64,000 nt of DNA from Phallus indusiatus (taxonomy: Eukaryota; Basidiomycota; Agaricomycetes; Phallales; Phallaceae). The notes beneath the pieces are model-generated. The model was not told where the DNA came from, searched no databases, and was given only the letters and a program-made list of their open reading frames with translations. Where the stretch lies: assembly GCA_027605045.1 (NCBI GenBank), contig JAQFWX010000076.1:111805-175804 (forward strand), in the 5' to 3' direction. The translations under genes and the position numbers were made by a program. Position 1 is the first letter of the stretch; every line of letters starts with the position of its first letter. Positions 32,056 through 43,739 of this stretch are shown here, piece after piece.

Positions 32056-34498
32056 GTGTGAGCTTCTGAACAGTTGAAGATTAGCATATAGACTAGGTAT
32101 ATCATTTCTTTCTTTCTTTTCTCTCTCTCTCGTGTTTAATTCATGTATTATTTGTTGCCTGGTAAAGGTAGAACTTTTCCTGATGATTATTTCCATCGCT
32201 TTCGGTTCAACATTCCGGACCAATTGTAGTAATATCACGTATACTATTTTCCCCAATTTGTCTCTTTCTTCTTACTTTCTGTTGATTCCCTACTTGCCTT
32301 CCTAATTACCGAAAATCATTTGTTTTATTTTACCCGTGGATTTGATTATTCTCGAACAAACATGTATTAACAGCTCTTGATTTCAATATATATGTGTATT
32401 CCATATCTGCTTGGTATATATTATATATACGATTATGAGATATTTGATTGGACAAAAATAGACTTGTCGCTTCAAGTTTGCGTCTCTCTTTTAGTCGACG
32501 ACTACCGGCGAAGGTTTTTAGGGTGGAATGTATAATTAAATACATACGTACGTAGCCAGCGACCCTTTCGCCGGATCAGATATTGATCAAGTCATGGGCA
32601 CTCTTTGTTTCATGTGAAGGACATTTTTAAAACCGAAAATTGTTTTGGCTCTCCGTGAGACGAGGTGAGACGAATCAAATGATGTCAAAAACGATCAATG
32701 AAGATGAAGCTAATCGTCGGGGATCTACATTTCTTCTTTTGACCCAAGAAGTTCGTTGTTAGGCTAGGTATGGTATAGCTCATTATTCGTTCACCCGTAA
32801 GGTATTTCCTCTTGTGCACCATTATGGACACAATGCTTGAAGTATGTAGCAGGTGATTTCGTCACGTCAGACCAAGATTTCAAAAAAAAAGCGGCTGCAA
32901 AGATATTTATACATAGAATACGTGTGTAGATGCAGCACTCTCCACTGGATAATGGATTTTTTTTTTGATTTCTTGCAACATCGTGCAGGAATAGTCTTTG
33001 TTTGTGATCAGTAGACGAACAAGACCGTACTAGACCGAACTTATCTAAGCGAGGCAATGTCCGAATCCCTGTCCTTCCATTAAGCTTCGTGATCTGATGA
33101 TAAGCGCATAACGTGCTCAAACAGGGATAGAAGGGTGCTGGGTACACGTGCACGTGGGCTTTTTTAAGATTTTATAAGATTCAAATTTCAAGTACCAATC
33201 GCTTCGATCGAGTTTAGTAAACCTCGTCTCCACTGTGCATGCGCATGTAACGCCATCAGAAAGGGTAAACTCACTTCCTTTCGTCAATGTTCATGTGGGA
33301 ATAACTATGGTAGCGGTTCTATTTTATTTCTCCAGTCTCTTATCTTGTTTATCAATCATCACGCTGGCTTTTACTTTGGCAGGTCGAGTTTTCATGGTTT
33401 CTGTCTTCGGATGAACTATCGACTTGGACTCTCACGCATGCTGCGCATAGAAAGCTCGACGGAATTCCCAGTGTCGCTCTGGTTTTGTTTTGGTAGTATG
33501 TTGTACTGCCCCGAAATAAACAACTCACACGCACCTTCTTCTTTGCTTTTTTTGACTATCATAAAAGCCTAAACAAGCTAGACGTCCACTTGTGATGCTG
33601 TCATCAATCAAAAGAGGGTGTGTCGAGGTCATAGCTAAGTTGATCAAATTCTGCCCCGTCGTACGTCGGGTAAATCTATGTGCTAAAACACTACGTAAGA
33701 TGTATACATGGCACAATGTGATTAAATAATATTTGAATGACCTGGCAGTACTACCTTCCACAGGTGAAAGTTTACTACCTTAGATTTTATATATGTGTAC
33801 GACTCGAGTATATTTTTGGGAATCAAATTTAGCCCGTGGCATCCGTATATATCAATCGTGGATGACATAGTCTTATGATCACTTCCAGAGTCGTATTGAA
33901 TTGTCAATGCTCACGCAAGAAGAAAAACAGCCCAGCTGCCAATGTATTTACCTATAAAGGTTAGTAGTGAGGAATTTGCCGAAGTAAAGCGTGATATTGT
34001 CGAAGCGCACTGTCATAAGTTTAACAGATTTGTCCTTGGCTGATTTATCAAGCCACCATCAGGCCTTCCTTCGATTCTTCTTAGATCTTGGGAAAGTAAA
34101 TTTTTTGTTTCGGATATTCATTATACAACCACAAGGTCGGCGTAGCTCATTGTAGGTGAAAAGTAGATAATTAACTCAACATGCGTGAATCACTGCATGT
34201 ATTTAATATCCAAGTTCGTGCTTTGCTTCAGTAAATTTGGCGAAGATAATCAAAAATAGATATCGTAGCCAAATCCCGGGATTTTCTCAGTTATTACGTA
34301 TTCGGCTATGAGTTCATACTACGTATCTAATCTCGATAGCTAAGGGAACGCCACTTCAGAGCAAAATTATCAGATTCTGAGATAATCGAGTACATGTTTC
34401 TCTAAAGGAAAGCAAAAAACAGTGATTGAAATTTTCAGAACCTCGGATAATATACTCCGCAGTGGAGTGAACTCCGGGCCAGGTTTTGACCTAAATAT
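32056..34498. other. 2.4-kb stretch without a supported gene
   Basis: 3' region of the zinc-finger gene (CT-rich tract at about 32105-32135), then 3' region of TERT. Short frames on the minus strand (for example 33722-33907 with STIDIYGCHGLNLIPKN) look partly protein-like but I cannot extend them across splice sites. Confidence 0.45.
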
Positions 34499-37400
34499 CT
34501 AATATTGAAGCCATTCGAGCAGCTCGTCGGCCTCTTTCATCATCCCTTCCCAATCCCTTAACAAGTGAGCATACTTCCGATGACGAGCTTCACGGTCCAG
34601 CAAGCCGATTAAAGTCCGAAAATAAATACTTCTTCTTTGCTCCAGGACTCTTTTGAAAGCACACAGACCGAGCCTTCGGGTTGTGTATATATATCATGAT
34701 TTTTCTTCTTGCCGTAACAAAAATTTGCTCACCATGTCGTTGACTTCTCGGAAATATTGCAGACAGCATCGTTTTCTCTCGCCACAACACCGCTAGCTTT
34801 ACTCGTCATCAGTTTGTAGGTGTACCGAATAGTCTTTAAGATGATGTCTGATAACAAGGAAACTCGCGTCACTTCTGCCATAGTACAAAATGGACACGAT
34901 CAACTCACTGGCAAGAAATCTTATAGTGTCTTTATTTGAGACATCAGTTTTCCATGCCGTCAAATAGGCACTCATTTTCATCGCTCCTAATAAAAAATTC
35001 TCATAGACGTTGCGATAAATAACGGCAGAGTCGTTTAAGGCGGCATCCCAGAACAACGCGTGACTTTTCAAACGAGCCATCCTATAAAATTCTTTATTCC
35101 CCGCCGTAGAACTCAAGGTAAACTGAAGCTTACTGTAACATTTTATTCTGAAAGGCCGTCCAAGGATGTCGTCGCCGGTCAACTGTCAAAGTGTCCCCGA
35201 GATCTATAGCAAGGAAAGGCAGTGTTGAATTGTAACCGCTTTCGTCGTCAATTGTCATGGCACACGTACGACCGCTATATCGGCTGTAATCGCCACGCAC
35301 AGAGAGATTTTCCATATCGATCAATAAACCACACCAAGGAAAATCTTCAGTGTTAAAGTGAATGACTGCATAGCTTAGTAGAAAATGAGGCACACATTGC
35401 TGCTCCGAAGGTATACGATTCATTGTGAAATGACGTGAGTGAAAATTGATCAACGTTTTTTCGGGAGCAATAAAACAACCGTAGTCCGGGTGTCCTATCG
35501 GCACAACATAAGTTCGCTAAAGTCAAACAAGACATGAAACGAAACCTTGTGACATTGTTCTGAGGAACTGTTCGGCTTTTTCCAAATCCGTGGTGATAAA
35601 CAAGTAATCGTCTACTAGGCGACATAATAACTTTTATCAGAGTTCAGAAAGCAATATCACAAGCAAAGAACATGACTGGCTTACACAATCAGGGTTATTT
35701 GTAAATTGATACTTTTGCTGTTCAAGGTCTCCGTAGAAAAAGGCGCATAGAAGTGTCGAAAGGACAGATCCCTGAGGGATGCCTACAACCTGTCGGAAAT
35801 AATTTGAGCCGATCTGCAAGGATGGATTTTTAATATTTTGAACGGAATGATAGAGATATAAGTCATACTTTGATCAGATTTTCAGTTATATGTTCCTTCA
35901 AAAGTTCGACTATTTCTCGCTTCTCTTCGTAAGAATAGACAACCTTATACGAGATGAAACAACGCAGTATTGAAATTCAATTACTCGAACTCATACCTGA
36001 TCGACTATAATGGTATGTTTCAGCATGCTGGCCAATTTTGTGGCATACGATATAAAATGGGGATGTTGCGCTTTATTCCGTTCAGTTGAAGAAAAAAGGG
36101 GGAGAAATTGATAACTGACAATCTGGCAGAGCTTTTTTCATGAATATTCGCCGAGTCTTGCCCGCGATCGGAGTAATTCGGGCAGATTTGTGAATCATAT
36201 AGGATTCCTTGAAAAAGGGTAGAATCAGTGGTATTGGATCATTCGCTGAGGACAACGCACTTCCGTCAAAAGTTCCATCAGGATTTGTATCAGTTTGGCT
36301 TGGTCAATGGTATCGAAGCACGCTTTCACATCCAGCTTGACGAAATATAATTTCGGTCTGGTATTCAAAAATGAGTAACTCCAAGATAGGGTACCAGTGA
36401 GAAAAATGTACATGTGTTGGTATCTGCTCAATAGCCTAGATTTAAATTGCTTTAGCTTGGCATAAATTTCATTTCGACCAAACACAGCGGCCCCGATGAG
36501 ATCCGGTTGGTTAATCTAATCATGTACATCTTGAAGGATATTAGGCAGACAGAAAAATTATTATGTACCTTTTCATATGTCAATATTTGAAACGTCGTTT
36601 GGAGGATTTGATTGATAGAAAGGGGTATGAAATCGTGGAGCTTAAATTTGATTAGCGAATGTGTATTTGTGAAGAAATTTTATCCACCTTTTTGACCTTC
36701 CGCCGAAGGTTAACGATTGGCCTAACACCTGTTTCCTTCGGAAGAAGTCGAACGAAGGAGAATCCAAGCTTTTTGTAGCGCAACATTGCTTCAGCTGCAC
36801 TCTAAAATACATGCAAACGTCAGCGATTTTGAAAATCAAAAGAACTCGGCCCGTACAGCATCTATCTTCTGGAAAACTCCATTTGTGAGATTGAGCAAAA
36901 GTGGGCGACATAAAGTCGTCCAGTCATCGAGCCGGAAATATATTATACGTTGCCGAAGCGCACCGGAATCGGTTGCGTAAAATGCGGTCTGTAAAATATG
37001 TCTTCAGCCCAATGACTACGGGTTTTGTGACATTTAATCATACTTTGATCAGTGGGATAACGAAAGAGTCAAAATACCAGTATAAAAATTCCTCAATGAG
37101 CTCCCGTCTTTTGAGAGCATCAGTCACAGACGGGCGTTGGTGAAGTGCCCGAGTGTTCAAAGGGAGTAGCCATTCACATTCCTGAGTGGAGAAGTTTTGC
37201 ATCACCGTATGTAAGGTAAATGTCTCCAGGCGATGACCTTTTATAAATAGTTTAACGCCTTGTGTGTAGATATGAGTTAACGTGTGGAGGCGGATGAAAA
37301 TTCTGGTGGACATACATTTCATAATGTTGTTGAAATTCTTTTTGCATCCCCACAGATCAAACGGAATGACGACCAGGGTGGCTTTTCTAACATAATTATA

Positions 37401-39185
37401 TACCTAGTCAAATAAGTAAATAAGACAAGTAGAAAAACGCTAAATTCAAACCTCGTAATAGCTGCAGGTAAATTCTACGAATCTCGGTTTAGCTATAGTT
37501 TCGTTCTTGGCAAGAGCGATATTTCGTTGTATGATCAAGCTAGAGGATGATTCATCCAACAAATCATGATCGTTTTGGCTATTGTAAGTTTCGGACATGA
37601 TTTCCTTCTCAACATGATAAGATACTAGATGACTTCCAAGCAATTCAAAGCATACCAATATGACACTACTATCGAGGGGCTCCCTCTTTTTTAACTGAGC
37701 CTTTTTAACCTAGAGAGTATGTGAATTGATTGTCGTAAGAGTACAGCCATAATCACCTTTGAGGGACACGCTCTTGAGCGAATGATACGATAGTTGCAGG
37801 TCCAGTGTCGCTGGATAAGTTCCTCGACCAAATGTAGTGCAGACTTCAATCGCTTTGGCGTTTTAATATTGCCTTTCGACTGCATTGATTTAAAAAGAAG
37901 GCATCTCAAAGTAGGAAAAATTGACGAACCGAAATTTCGTCATTCAAGTCAATATCTGCGGAACCAGGGGGACTGGAATATACCTCAAATACACTTCTTA
38001 ACCCAAATTGCCGGGGAATATATGTTTGAGGACATGACGGGTGTCACGTCCCAAAATATTTTCTTTTGAAGGGATTTTGGAAGCGGACGTCAAGGGAATA
38101 GGAGCAAGGCGATTGAGGACATCTAATAGCAGCTAGCAATCAATGGAATTCCCAAAAATGCCAAGAAACGACCTACGGTCCGGTGGTAGTCCAACTAGTA
38201 TGGTCCGATTACCATCATGTGGATCTCTTCCCATAACTGGGCGGCCGTAAAATATGCGATATCTATTGAAAGCAATGTCTGCCGCTCTACGCCTAGCCAT
38301 CACAAGTAAATAATTTCGAAGTAATATTCAAAATAAGACGTGCCTGAGGGCACCGCAGACAATGGCGTAATACGGAAATTCGTACCATTGTTTAGCTTCC
38401 GTCGTTTAGAGAGGTCAGCTTCCTCTGAACTGACCTCAAGCGGTCTTTTAGTGCCTTTTTGATCAGGCAAGGTAAAGGTCAACGGAGTATGTTCTGTTAA
38501 TTCGAAGATCGGAGTTCCTGTCAGCTGACAGAAAGAGTCGTTGGGTAAAGGTAGGAAGATGCTCGTCTCCAGAAGTAGGTAATATAAAGCGTCTTCACCG
38601 ATTCTGTGACACAAGATACAAATTATTTTAAAGATAGCACAAAAGGGAGAGCATCGGACTAACCTTGACAACAAAATTTTCCATTCTAAAGCTTGCAGTG
38701 CCGTAATATTGGTATTAGGGAAGAAATTGCTTATTCCAGGACGTGAGAGATTGGCTCTTCCAAATTCGCCTCGGTGGTCTGCCTAACGAATAGGGGTTTG
38801 TAAATATACGACACTAATTAAATGGCGCGAACTCTTGTATATCCCATTGTCAAAATGTTACGCGGTCGACCTTTTGCTCTGTCGAATAATTTCGCCTGAA
38901 CTCGATCAATGACCTGGGGATGCATTTTGTCTAAGGAGGTCTTCTGGAAAGTTGAAGACGCACTTCAATCATCTCAGATATCACCTCAGATGGTTTAAAT
39001 CTCTGTCGTGAAAACATGTCGATTGTCTCCAAGCCCACCAAAGAAGACTCTAACAGAGATCTATAGCGATCTGGATCGTCTTCATGTTCTAGAGTCACGG
39101 CGACATCGCAAACACGCAATGTGAATTCTTTCAAAGTCAAAACTTGTTTGTAATAGCAGTGCAGTATTCGGGAACCTAAAGACAT
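34499..39185 (-). CDS. TERT: Telomerase reverse transcriptase (TERT)
   Basis: Catalytic subunit of telomerase; copies the RNA template onto chromosome ends. Many minus-strand exons carry the family motifs in order. The N-terminal domain has ILHCYYKQVLTLKEFTLRV and IGEDALYYLLLETSIFLPLP, CQLTGTPI. The RNA-binding domain has TPKRLKSALHLVEELIQRHW, NYRIIRSRACPSK and KPRFVEFTCSY. Motif T region: ELIEEFLYWYFDSFVIPLI, then FYATDSGALRQRIIYFRLDDW. Motif 1/2: VRLLPKETGVRPIVNLRRK. Motif A: LYFVKLDVKACFDTI (catalytic Asp near 36331). Motif B': VVGIPQGSVLSTLLCAFFYGD. Motif C: CRLVDDYLFIT (Asp-Asp at 35607-35612). Motif D: GCFIAPEKTLINF. Motif E: FPWCGLLIDMENLSV. The C-terminal extension includes LDRREARHRKYAHL-like helices and ends ADELLEWLQY. 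All three catalytic aspartates are present, so it appears functional. Start at 39185 is the first Met before the conserved N-terminal helix. Confidence 0.94.
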
Positions 39186-39427
39186 TACAAGCGAGGAACT
39201 TTAGAGTGATTGTACCCAACGAAGGTGATCATGAAAGGCTTTGAAAAAGAGGCGCGTGACCGCCGTGGCGTACATCACGTGAAGAATTACATAACGGGTT
39301 GATGTTGGTTAATAATAAGTACGGGATGCAGAGAACTGGAGATAAATAGCTTTTCAGGTCATTGAGACCTATCGTAGAATATTTTCATACTGCATCAAGT
39401 TGAGGTCGGGACAACCATTGACTTCAG

Positions 39428-40393
39428 TTAATTTTTATCATCGGTAGGTTTGACGTTTTTGTCCTTCAAAAGGAAGCCTTGCAGGAGATTGTCATTACGT
39501 GTGCGCAAAAAAGGCGTCTCGGGATGTATTCACCTCTTAAGCTGGTTTCATGTTTCTTCAAGCGTTCTGCATCTGCCAATCTTATACGATTCAGCTCAGC
39601 ATTGATTGCGGCGGCATCAGGTCCTATTCATCAGCGGAAGCTTAAAGTATAGAAGGAATAGTAGCGGAATTCACTAACCAGAAGGGTTTTTTCCAAAAGG
39701 TCCTTCAAAGTTTTCTCGGCTCTCTCAGTCAATCCCGTCTCTGCTAAAGCTTTACCCTTTCTAAGGCCAGCTTTGAAATTATTCTCATCTTTGCTTAATG
39801 CCTCAACAAACAAAGTTCAGGCTGTTGCACGGCCTCGCAAAGGGTAGCGTGAACAATACATACCTTGTCCGAAGCCTCTATTGCGCGCTTCCAATTTTGG
39901 TTTTTAATGTAGCATGCGGATTGATTAGCGTATATTTTCCCAAGCATCTCGTCAACCTAGGCAATTGGGTCTGCTTGTGGGAGATAAGATGCAGATGCAT
40001 AGTCGCACCTCGGATTTCCTCTTCGCCTCTCCTTCCGATTCTGCAGACCCGGGAACGATACCCTCAACACCTGATCTGCATTAACAGGAGGGAAAGCGCT
40101 GAGTATAGCGGTGAAAAAATGCGAAATCCATATTCAATTTACTTGTCAATGCCACTCAAATAAAGTAAAGCCTGGAAAACGACAATATCTGTTCAGCCTT
40201 GGCAGGTTGCAGCATTACTTCCCTAACCTCATGGTATCCTTTTAAAGCTGATGTAGAAACACTGAGAAACGGGTAAATTTGCCACCAACAAGACACTCAA
40301 ACCTTCTTTGATATCTCCTGCTTTGAACGCGGTATCTCCAGCTTCTTTTTTCTTTTTCGCAATATCAATTTTGGCAGTAACGTCAAGAGACAT
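39428..40393 (-). CDS. TPR protein, small single-domain
   Basis: Tetratricopeptide repeats mediate protein contacts. Exon 1 from ATG 40393 encodes MSLDVTAKIDIAKKKKEAGD and TAFKAGDIKEG. An 11-nt micro-exon at 40228-40238 and a 29-nt exon at 40143-40171 complete YHEALLYLSGIDK. Next is a low-complexity exon (GIVPGSAESEGEAKRKSE), then VDEMLGKIYANQSACYIKNQ, NWKRAIEASDK, ALSKDENNFKAGLRKGKALA and ETGLTERAEKTLKDLLEK, which are the three TPR helical pairs. The tail has AAAINAELNRIRLADAERLK and ends VKPTDDKN. About 210 aa, similar in layout to TTC9-type proteins and to the TPR part of FKBP co-chaperones, but no PPIase domain is present. It is divergent from the 40612 gene (218 bp). Confidence 0.8.
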
Positions 40394-40611
40394 ATTCAAA
40401 AGTAGGCAGATCAAATGGATGACAAGATGTTAGTCGTGTTCAAGTGACAACAATGTTCGGCGGCTGTTATATGTATACTTCGGCAAGGAGGAGAGCGGGA
40501 CAATCGCCGAATCTCTACTAAAGCGCCTCACCGCTCCTTGGAAACCTTGCCAGAACAACGTCTTCTCGTTTCTCAAAACATATCAAAGACTCAGTTTCCA
40601 AATTTTGCCGT
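40394..40611. promoter_or_regulatory. Divergent promoter, TPR / small membrane protein
   Basis: 218 bp between two start codons. No clear TATA box; contains a CTCACCGCTCC stretch. Shared regulation is inference. Confidence 0.45.
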
Positions 40612-40945
40612 ATGGCAGTATTATCGAGTATTTTCGGCGGGGCGACATTTGGCCTTCTCACGCGTTTCTGGCAGCTAGGTATTCAAAAAAGACCGCTCTT
40701 TGACTGTAAGCCTTGCCTACTTTCTTGTTCGAAATATGCGTTGGTCTTTACAACCCCCTTCCCACAACACAGACTTACCAGCTCATGCTTCTTATATGGT
40801 CGGATTTGCAGTCTTGGGTTATTACGCGGACGTATGGGAGAAACATTCGGGGGAGTTGATTGCACAGAAACGAGAATTAATTCGCCAGAATAGAATCAAA
40901 TTGGCAGAGGAGGCTGAAAAGGCTGAAATGAACGCAAAGGCATGA
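40612..40945 (+). CDS. Small protein, possibly a mitochondrial complex I accessory subunit
   Basis: Two exons, 40612-40705 and 40773-40945, give 88 aa. The N terminus MAVLSSIFGGATFGLLTRFW is amphipathic/hydrophobic. QLGIQKRPLFDYLPAHASYM leads into a membrane-length segment VGFAVLGYYADVW. The C terminus is a charged helix (ELIAQKRELIRQNRIKLAEE, ending KAEMNAKA). Size, single TM and the pattern RFWxLGIxxRPxF resemble small respiratory complex accessory subunits such as the fungal NUXM type, but this is a weak match by eye. The intron uses T|GTAAGC and CACAG. Confidence 0.55.
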
Positions 40946-41570
40946 CGAAAGTTCTAGCATACTACGTTCGTTCCTCTGTTTCCCATCTCTTTCTGCCGTT
41001 CTAACATGAGGGGCTCTAGTTTTCAATCTTCCCATTGTTCGTAGTATCGGGGAAGTGAAGGAATATCGCTTCTCATATACTCTATTATCGAGCTCAACTG
41101 TTTCTATCCAACTGTAGAAGAATACAACGCCTCGTATATAATCCGCAACACACTGAGCTACCTCTGCGCGGTTATCAGATGCAGCTTTTATTAATCCGCC
41201 GGGATAGCAAGCATGCCTTTTTAATTCCTTCTTCAGCATGCTTATGTTTAATTGCCTGCATTGTCATGAACCAGGTGGCTACCAAAAGGACCAAATCTCA
41301 GGTATAGAATTCTTTGCTAAATGAGTTCAGATGTATTCGACGTTGCACATGTTGACTACTAAGGTACTAGAAATGGTACCAGAAACGGAATGTCTGGTCT
41401 CCCATAAAAACTGTAAGAGAAAGCCGGACAAGTGTTTTCCCTTTCTAAACAACTAGTATCGCTTGCTTTTCACTCCAAGGCTTGCTCCATGTCACGAACT
41501 TTTGGTTGATGTCTTGGAAAAGAACTACGTTAATCAAACGAAAAAAGAGTTACCACAATGAGACATACGT

Positions 41571-41803
41571 TCACTTCACTTCCCTTTCACGTCGCCATTT
41601 ATCTCGTTTCCACTGAACAAGCTCTGCGAATGTTTCCCCAGGAGGCGGAGCTGTCCGAGGGTTCTTTTCAGATAAATAAAAAGCCAAGATTCCTGTGAAG
41701 ATTCCTAGTAAAGGATCCACTGTGCTGTAACAACGCAGAATTAATCAGCTATAATATGCCATAAGAGAGATATTCCAAAAGCTCACCGAGAAAGCAAAGG
41801 CAT
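41571..41803 (-). CDS. NCE101: Non-classical export protein Nce101
   Basis: Nce101 is a tiny single-pass membrane protein linked in yeast to export of proteins lacking signal peptides. Two exons: 41803-41787 (17 nt, MPLLS plus two bases) and 41724-41571. Together they encode 56 aa: MPLLSRTVDPLLGIFTGILA, then FYLSEKNPRTAPPPGETFAE and LVQWKRDKWRREREVK. The family pattern DPLLxIxxGxLxYYxxE, followed by a Pro-rich turn and a basic tail, is clear. Splicing uses CG|GTGAGC and TTACAG|CACAG. An alternative 3' splice (donor AA|GTGAAC, acceptor TCCAAG near 41520) would add HQPKVRDMEQALE at the C terminus. It is divergent from ATG15 with 139 bp between starts. The gene is easily missed because each exon is short. 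Confidence 0.85.
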
Positions 41804-41942
41804 TGAGGCGCTTGCTTGCTTACTCAACTTCGCTGAGTAATCAAATAATCACTCGCATCCACTTTCATGTGCGTCAGCGCTCGCGGTTGCCACATTTCAA
41901 CACGTCTCTCCACTCAACGTTCATGTCCTAAATAACGTTTTC
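41804..41942. promoter_or_regulatory. Divergent promoter, NCE101 / ATG15
   Basis: 139 bp between the two start codons. It contains CACTTTCATGTGCGTCAGCGCT and no obvious TATA box. A shared promoter is inferred from spacing alone. Confidence 0.5.
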
Positions 41943-43561
41943 ATGGGATTAAGACTGTCTGCGTATCTGCTTTTTTACATATTCTCTGTTCTTCCTTTTG
42001 TTCCCCTGTCTTTCGGGCGACAAGTACATCTTACTGCCAACGAACCGCATTCTCCGCAACAGGATTCATGGAGTGAGCAGACGGTCTCCTTTCGTCTCGC
42101 TAGTGTTTATGCGACAATGAATTCTACACGTATCTTGTTTGCCGATGTTGAACGCCGAAATGAGCTAACTCCTGGTCCTCTACCACCCTCTTATCATATA
42201 CGCACAAGGAAGGTTTCGACTCACAAACCCTCATCATTGCAGGCTTTTAATCAAGCACGATTCTTATCTTATTCTTCGCTCTCGAATGTGACAGTTGTCG
42301 ATACCGCGCTATGGGAGGAAGACGAGGTCGTTGGTCCAGACATTACCGATCGAGATACTATTCTTCTTTTAGCGAAAATGACGAATAACGCTTATAATAT
42401 CGATAAAGAGGAAGATGACTGGTATGATATTGGAGACGAGTGGAAGGTATTCTCATTCAATTTACGGAGATCCGCTTTGTCCTGAGTTCACTTTTGGCTA
42501 GACTACCCCTTTCGGATGGGACCCCGACGATGATGGATTCCGTGGTCATGTATTTGTCAGTGAGGACAAGAATTCTGTGATCATCTCCATCAAAGGAACC
42601 TCAGCGGCTGTTTTGGGAAGGGGTGGACCTACAGCTAAGAAAGACAAATTGAATGACAACTTGTTGTTTTCTTGTTGCTGCGCGAAAGTCGGTTTTTCGT
42701 GGACGCCAGTTTGTGGCTGCTATGTAGACGGATGGAGGTGCAATCAGAATTGTTTAGAGCAGAGTTTGTTAGAAGATGGTTTATTTTACCCTCTTGGTAT
42801 TGTGAGTGAATCAAATATGGCCCAATCGCATTCACGGTTATGAATATTTACATACAGAACCTATATAATCAAGTTATATATACTTATCCGACTGCGAATA
42901 TTTGGGTAATAGGTATGTCAAATTTTTTGTCTTTGTAAAAAAACGCGCTTCTCATAATGGTTTATAGGACATTCTCTCGGTGGCTCATTGGCTTCGCTGA
43001 TTGGTGCAACCTTCGGCGTCCCAGTAGTGGCCTTCGAAGCCCCTGGTGAAAGAATGGCAGCACAGAGATTACATCTTCCTTCGCCCGTGAGTAGTTATCC
43101 TTGAACGTTGAATACGTGAACTTAAATTGCCACAGCCTTCTACACTGCATATAACGCACATCTATCACACAGCCGATCCAATTCCCATGGGAGTTTGTAC
43201 GGGCGTTTTGTCGACTTGTGCCCTGGTTGGCTACGCACTAGAATCTAGGTACGTAGCACGAAGAGGATATGTGTTTGTCTTAAAAACACCGTTGCTTACT
43301 TTTTCCTCAGATGTCATCTTGGACAATCCATCGTGTATGATACTGTCACCAAACTCAACTGGAGTGTCAATGTTGCGTCGCATCGCATTCGAACTGTTGT
43401 TGACTCCTTATTAACCAAGGATTGGGAAGGAAAATCGTTGCCGGATATCATCACGGAGGATGACTGTATCGTCAGTGTTTTAGTGTAATATCTTAACCTC
43501 TGACTGACATGTCTGCTTCCATTTCCAGGACTGTTATAGCTGGGAATATGTGACTCCATAA
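41943..43561 (+). CDS. ATG15: Autophagic-body lipase Atg15
   Basis: Atg15 is a phospholipase delivered to the vacuole that breaks the membrane of autophagic bodies. Exon 1 41943-42446 has an N-terminal signal anchor ([21 protein letters not shown]), then the Atg15-specific block: [35 protein letters not shown] and WYDIGDEWK. It joins at 42502 to [18 protein letters not shown] and [11 protein letters not shown] Cys-rich insert [21 protein letters not shown] is typical of the family. Then come [17 protein letters not shown] with the nucleophile Ser in GHSLG, and [18 protein letters not shown] with the acid Asp. It ends [10 protein letters not shown] at 43561. About 440 aa over five or six exons. 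No C-terminal extension is seen. Confidence 0.92.
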
Positions 43562-43739
43562 CGAGATATCATCATCATATCATACGTTAATTACCTTGTA
43601 CCATTTATTCAATAATATAATTCACTTACCGCATGCAAATTCGTGCCGTGCCGTACCAACTCGTGCGTTCTTCGATTGGAATTCCGATGAATCCGATCTC
43701 ACTATCACTGCCCCACTCCACTCTCTGGGATTTACGATC

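Noticed and set aside
33525..33907. Minus-strand frames downstream of the zinc-finger gene (STIDIYGCHG...)
   Set aside because: Short and not extendable across plausible splice sites; left as an uncertain spacer.
32056..34498. Telomerase RNA gene near TERT
   Set aside because: I looked for a template such as CTAACCCTAA on both strands and did not see it; only partial matches (ACCCTAAA) occur elsewhere.
34499..39185. Retroelement reverse transcriptase instead of TERT
   Set aside because: The motif order includes the telomerase RNA-binding domain, motif T and FPWCGLL motif E, and there is no integrase, RNase H or terminal repeat.
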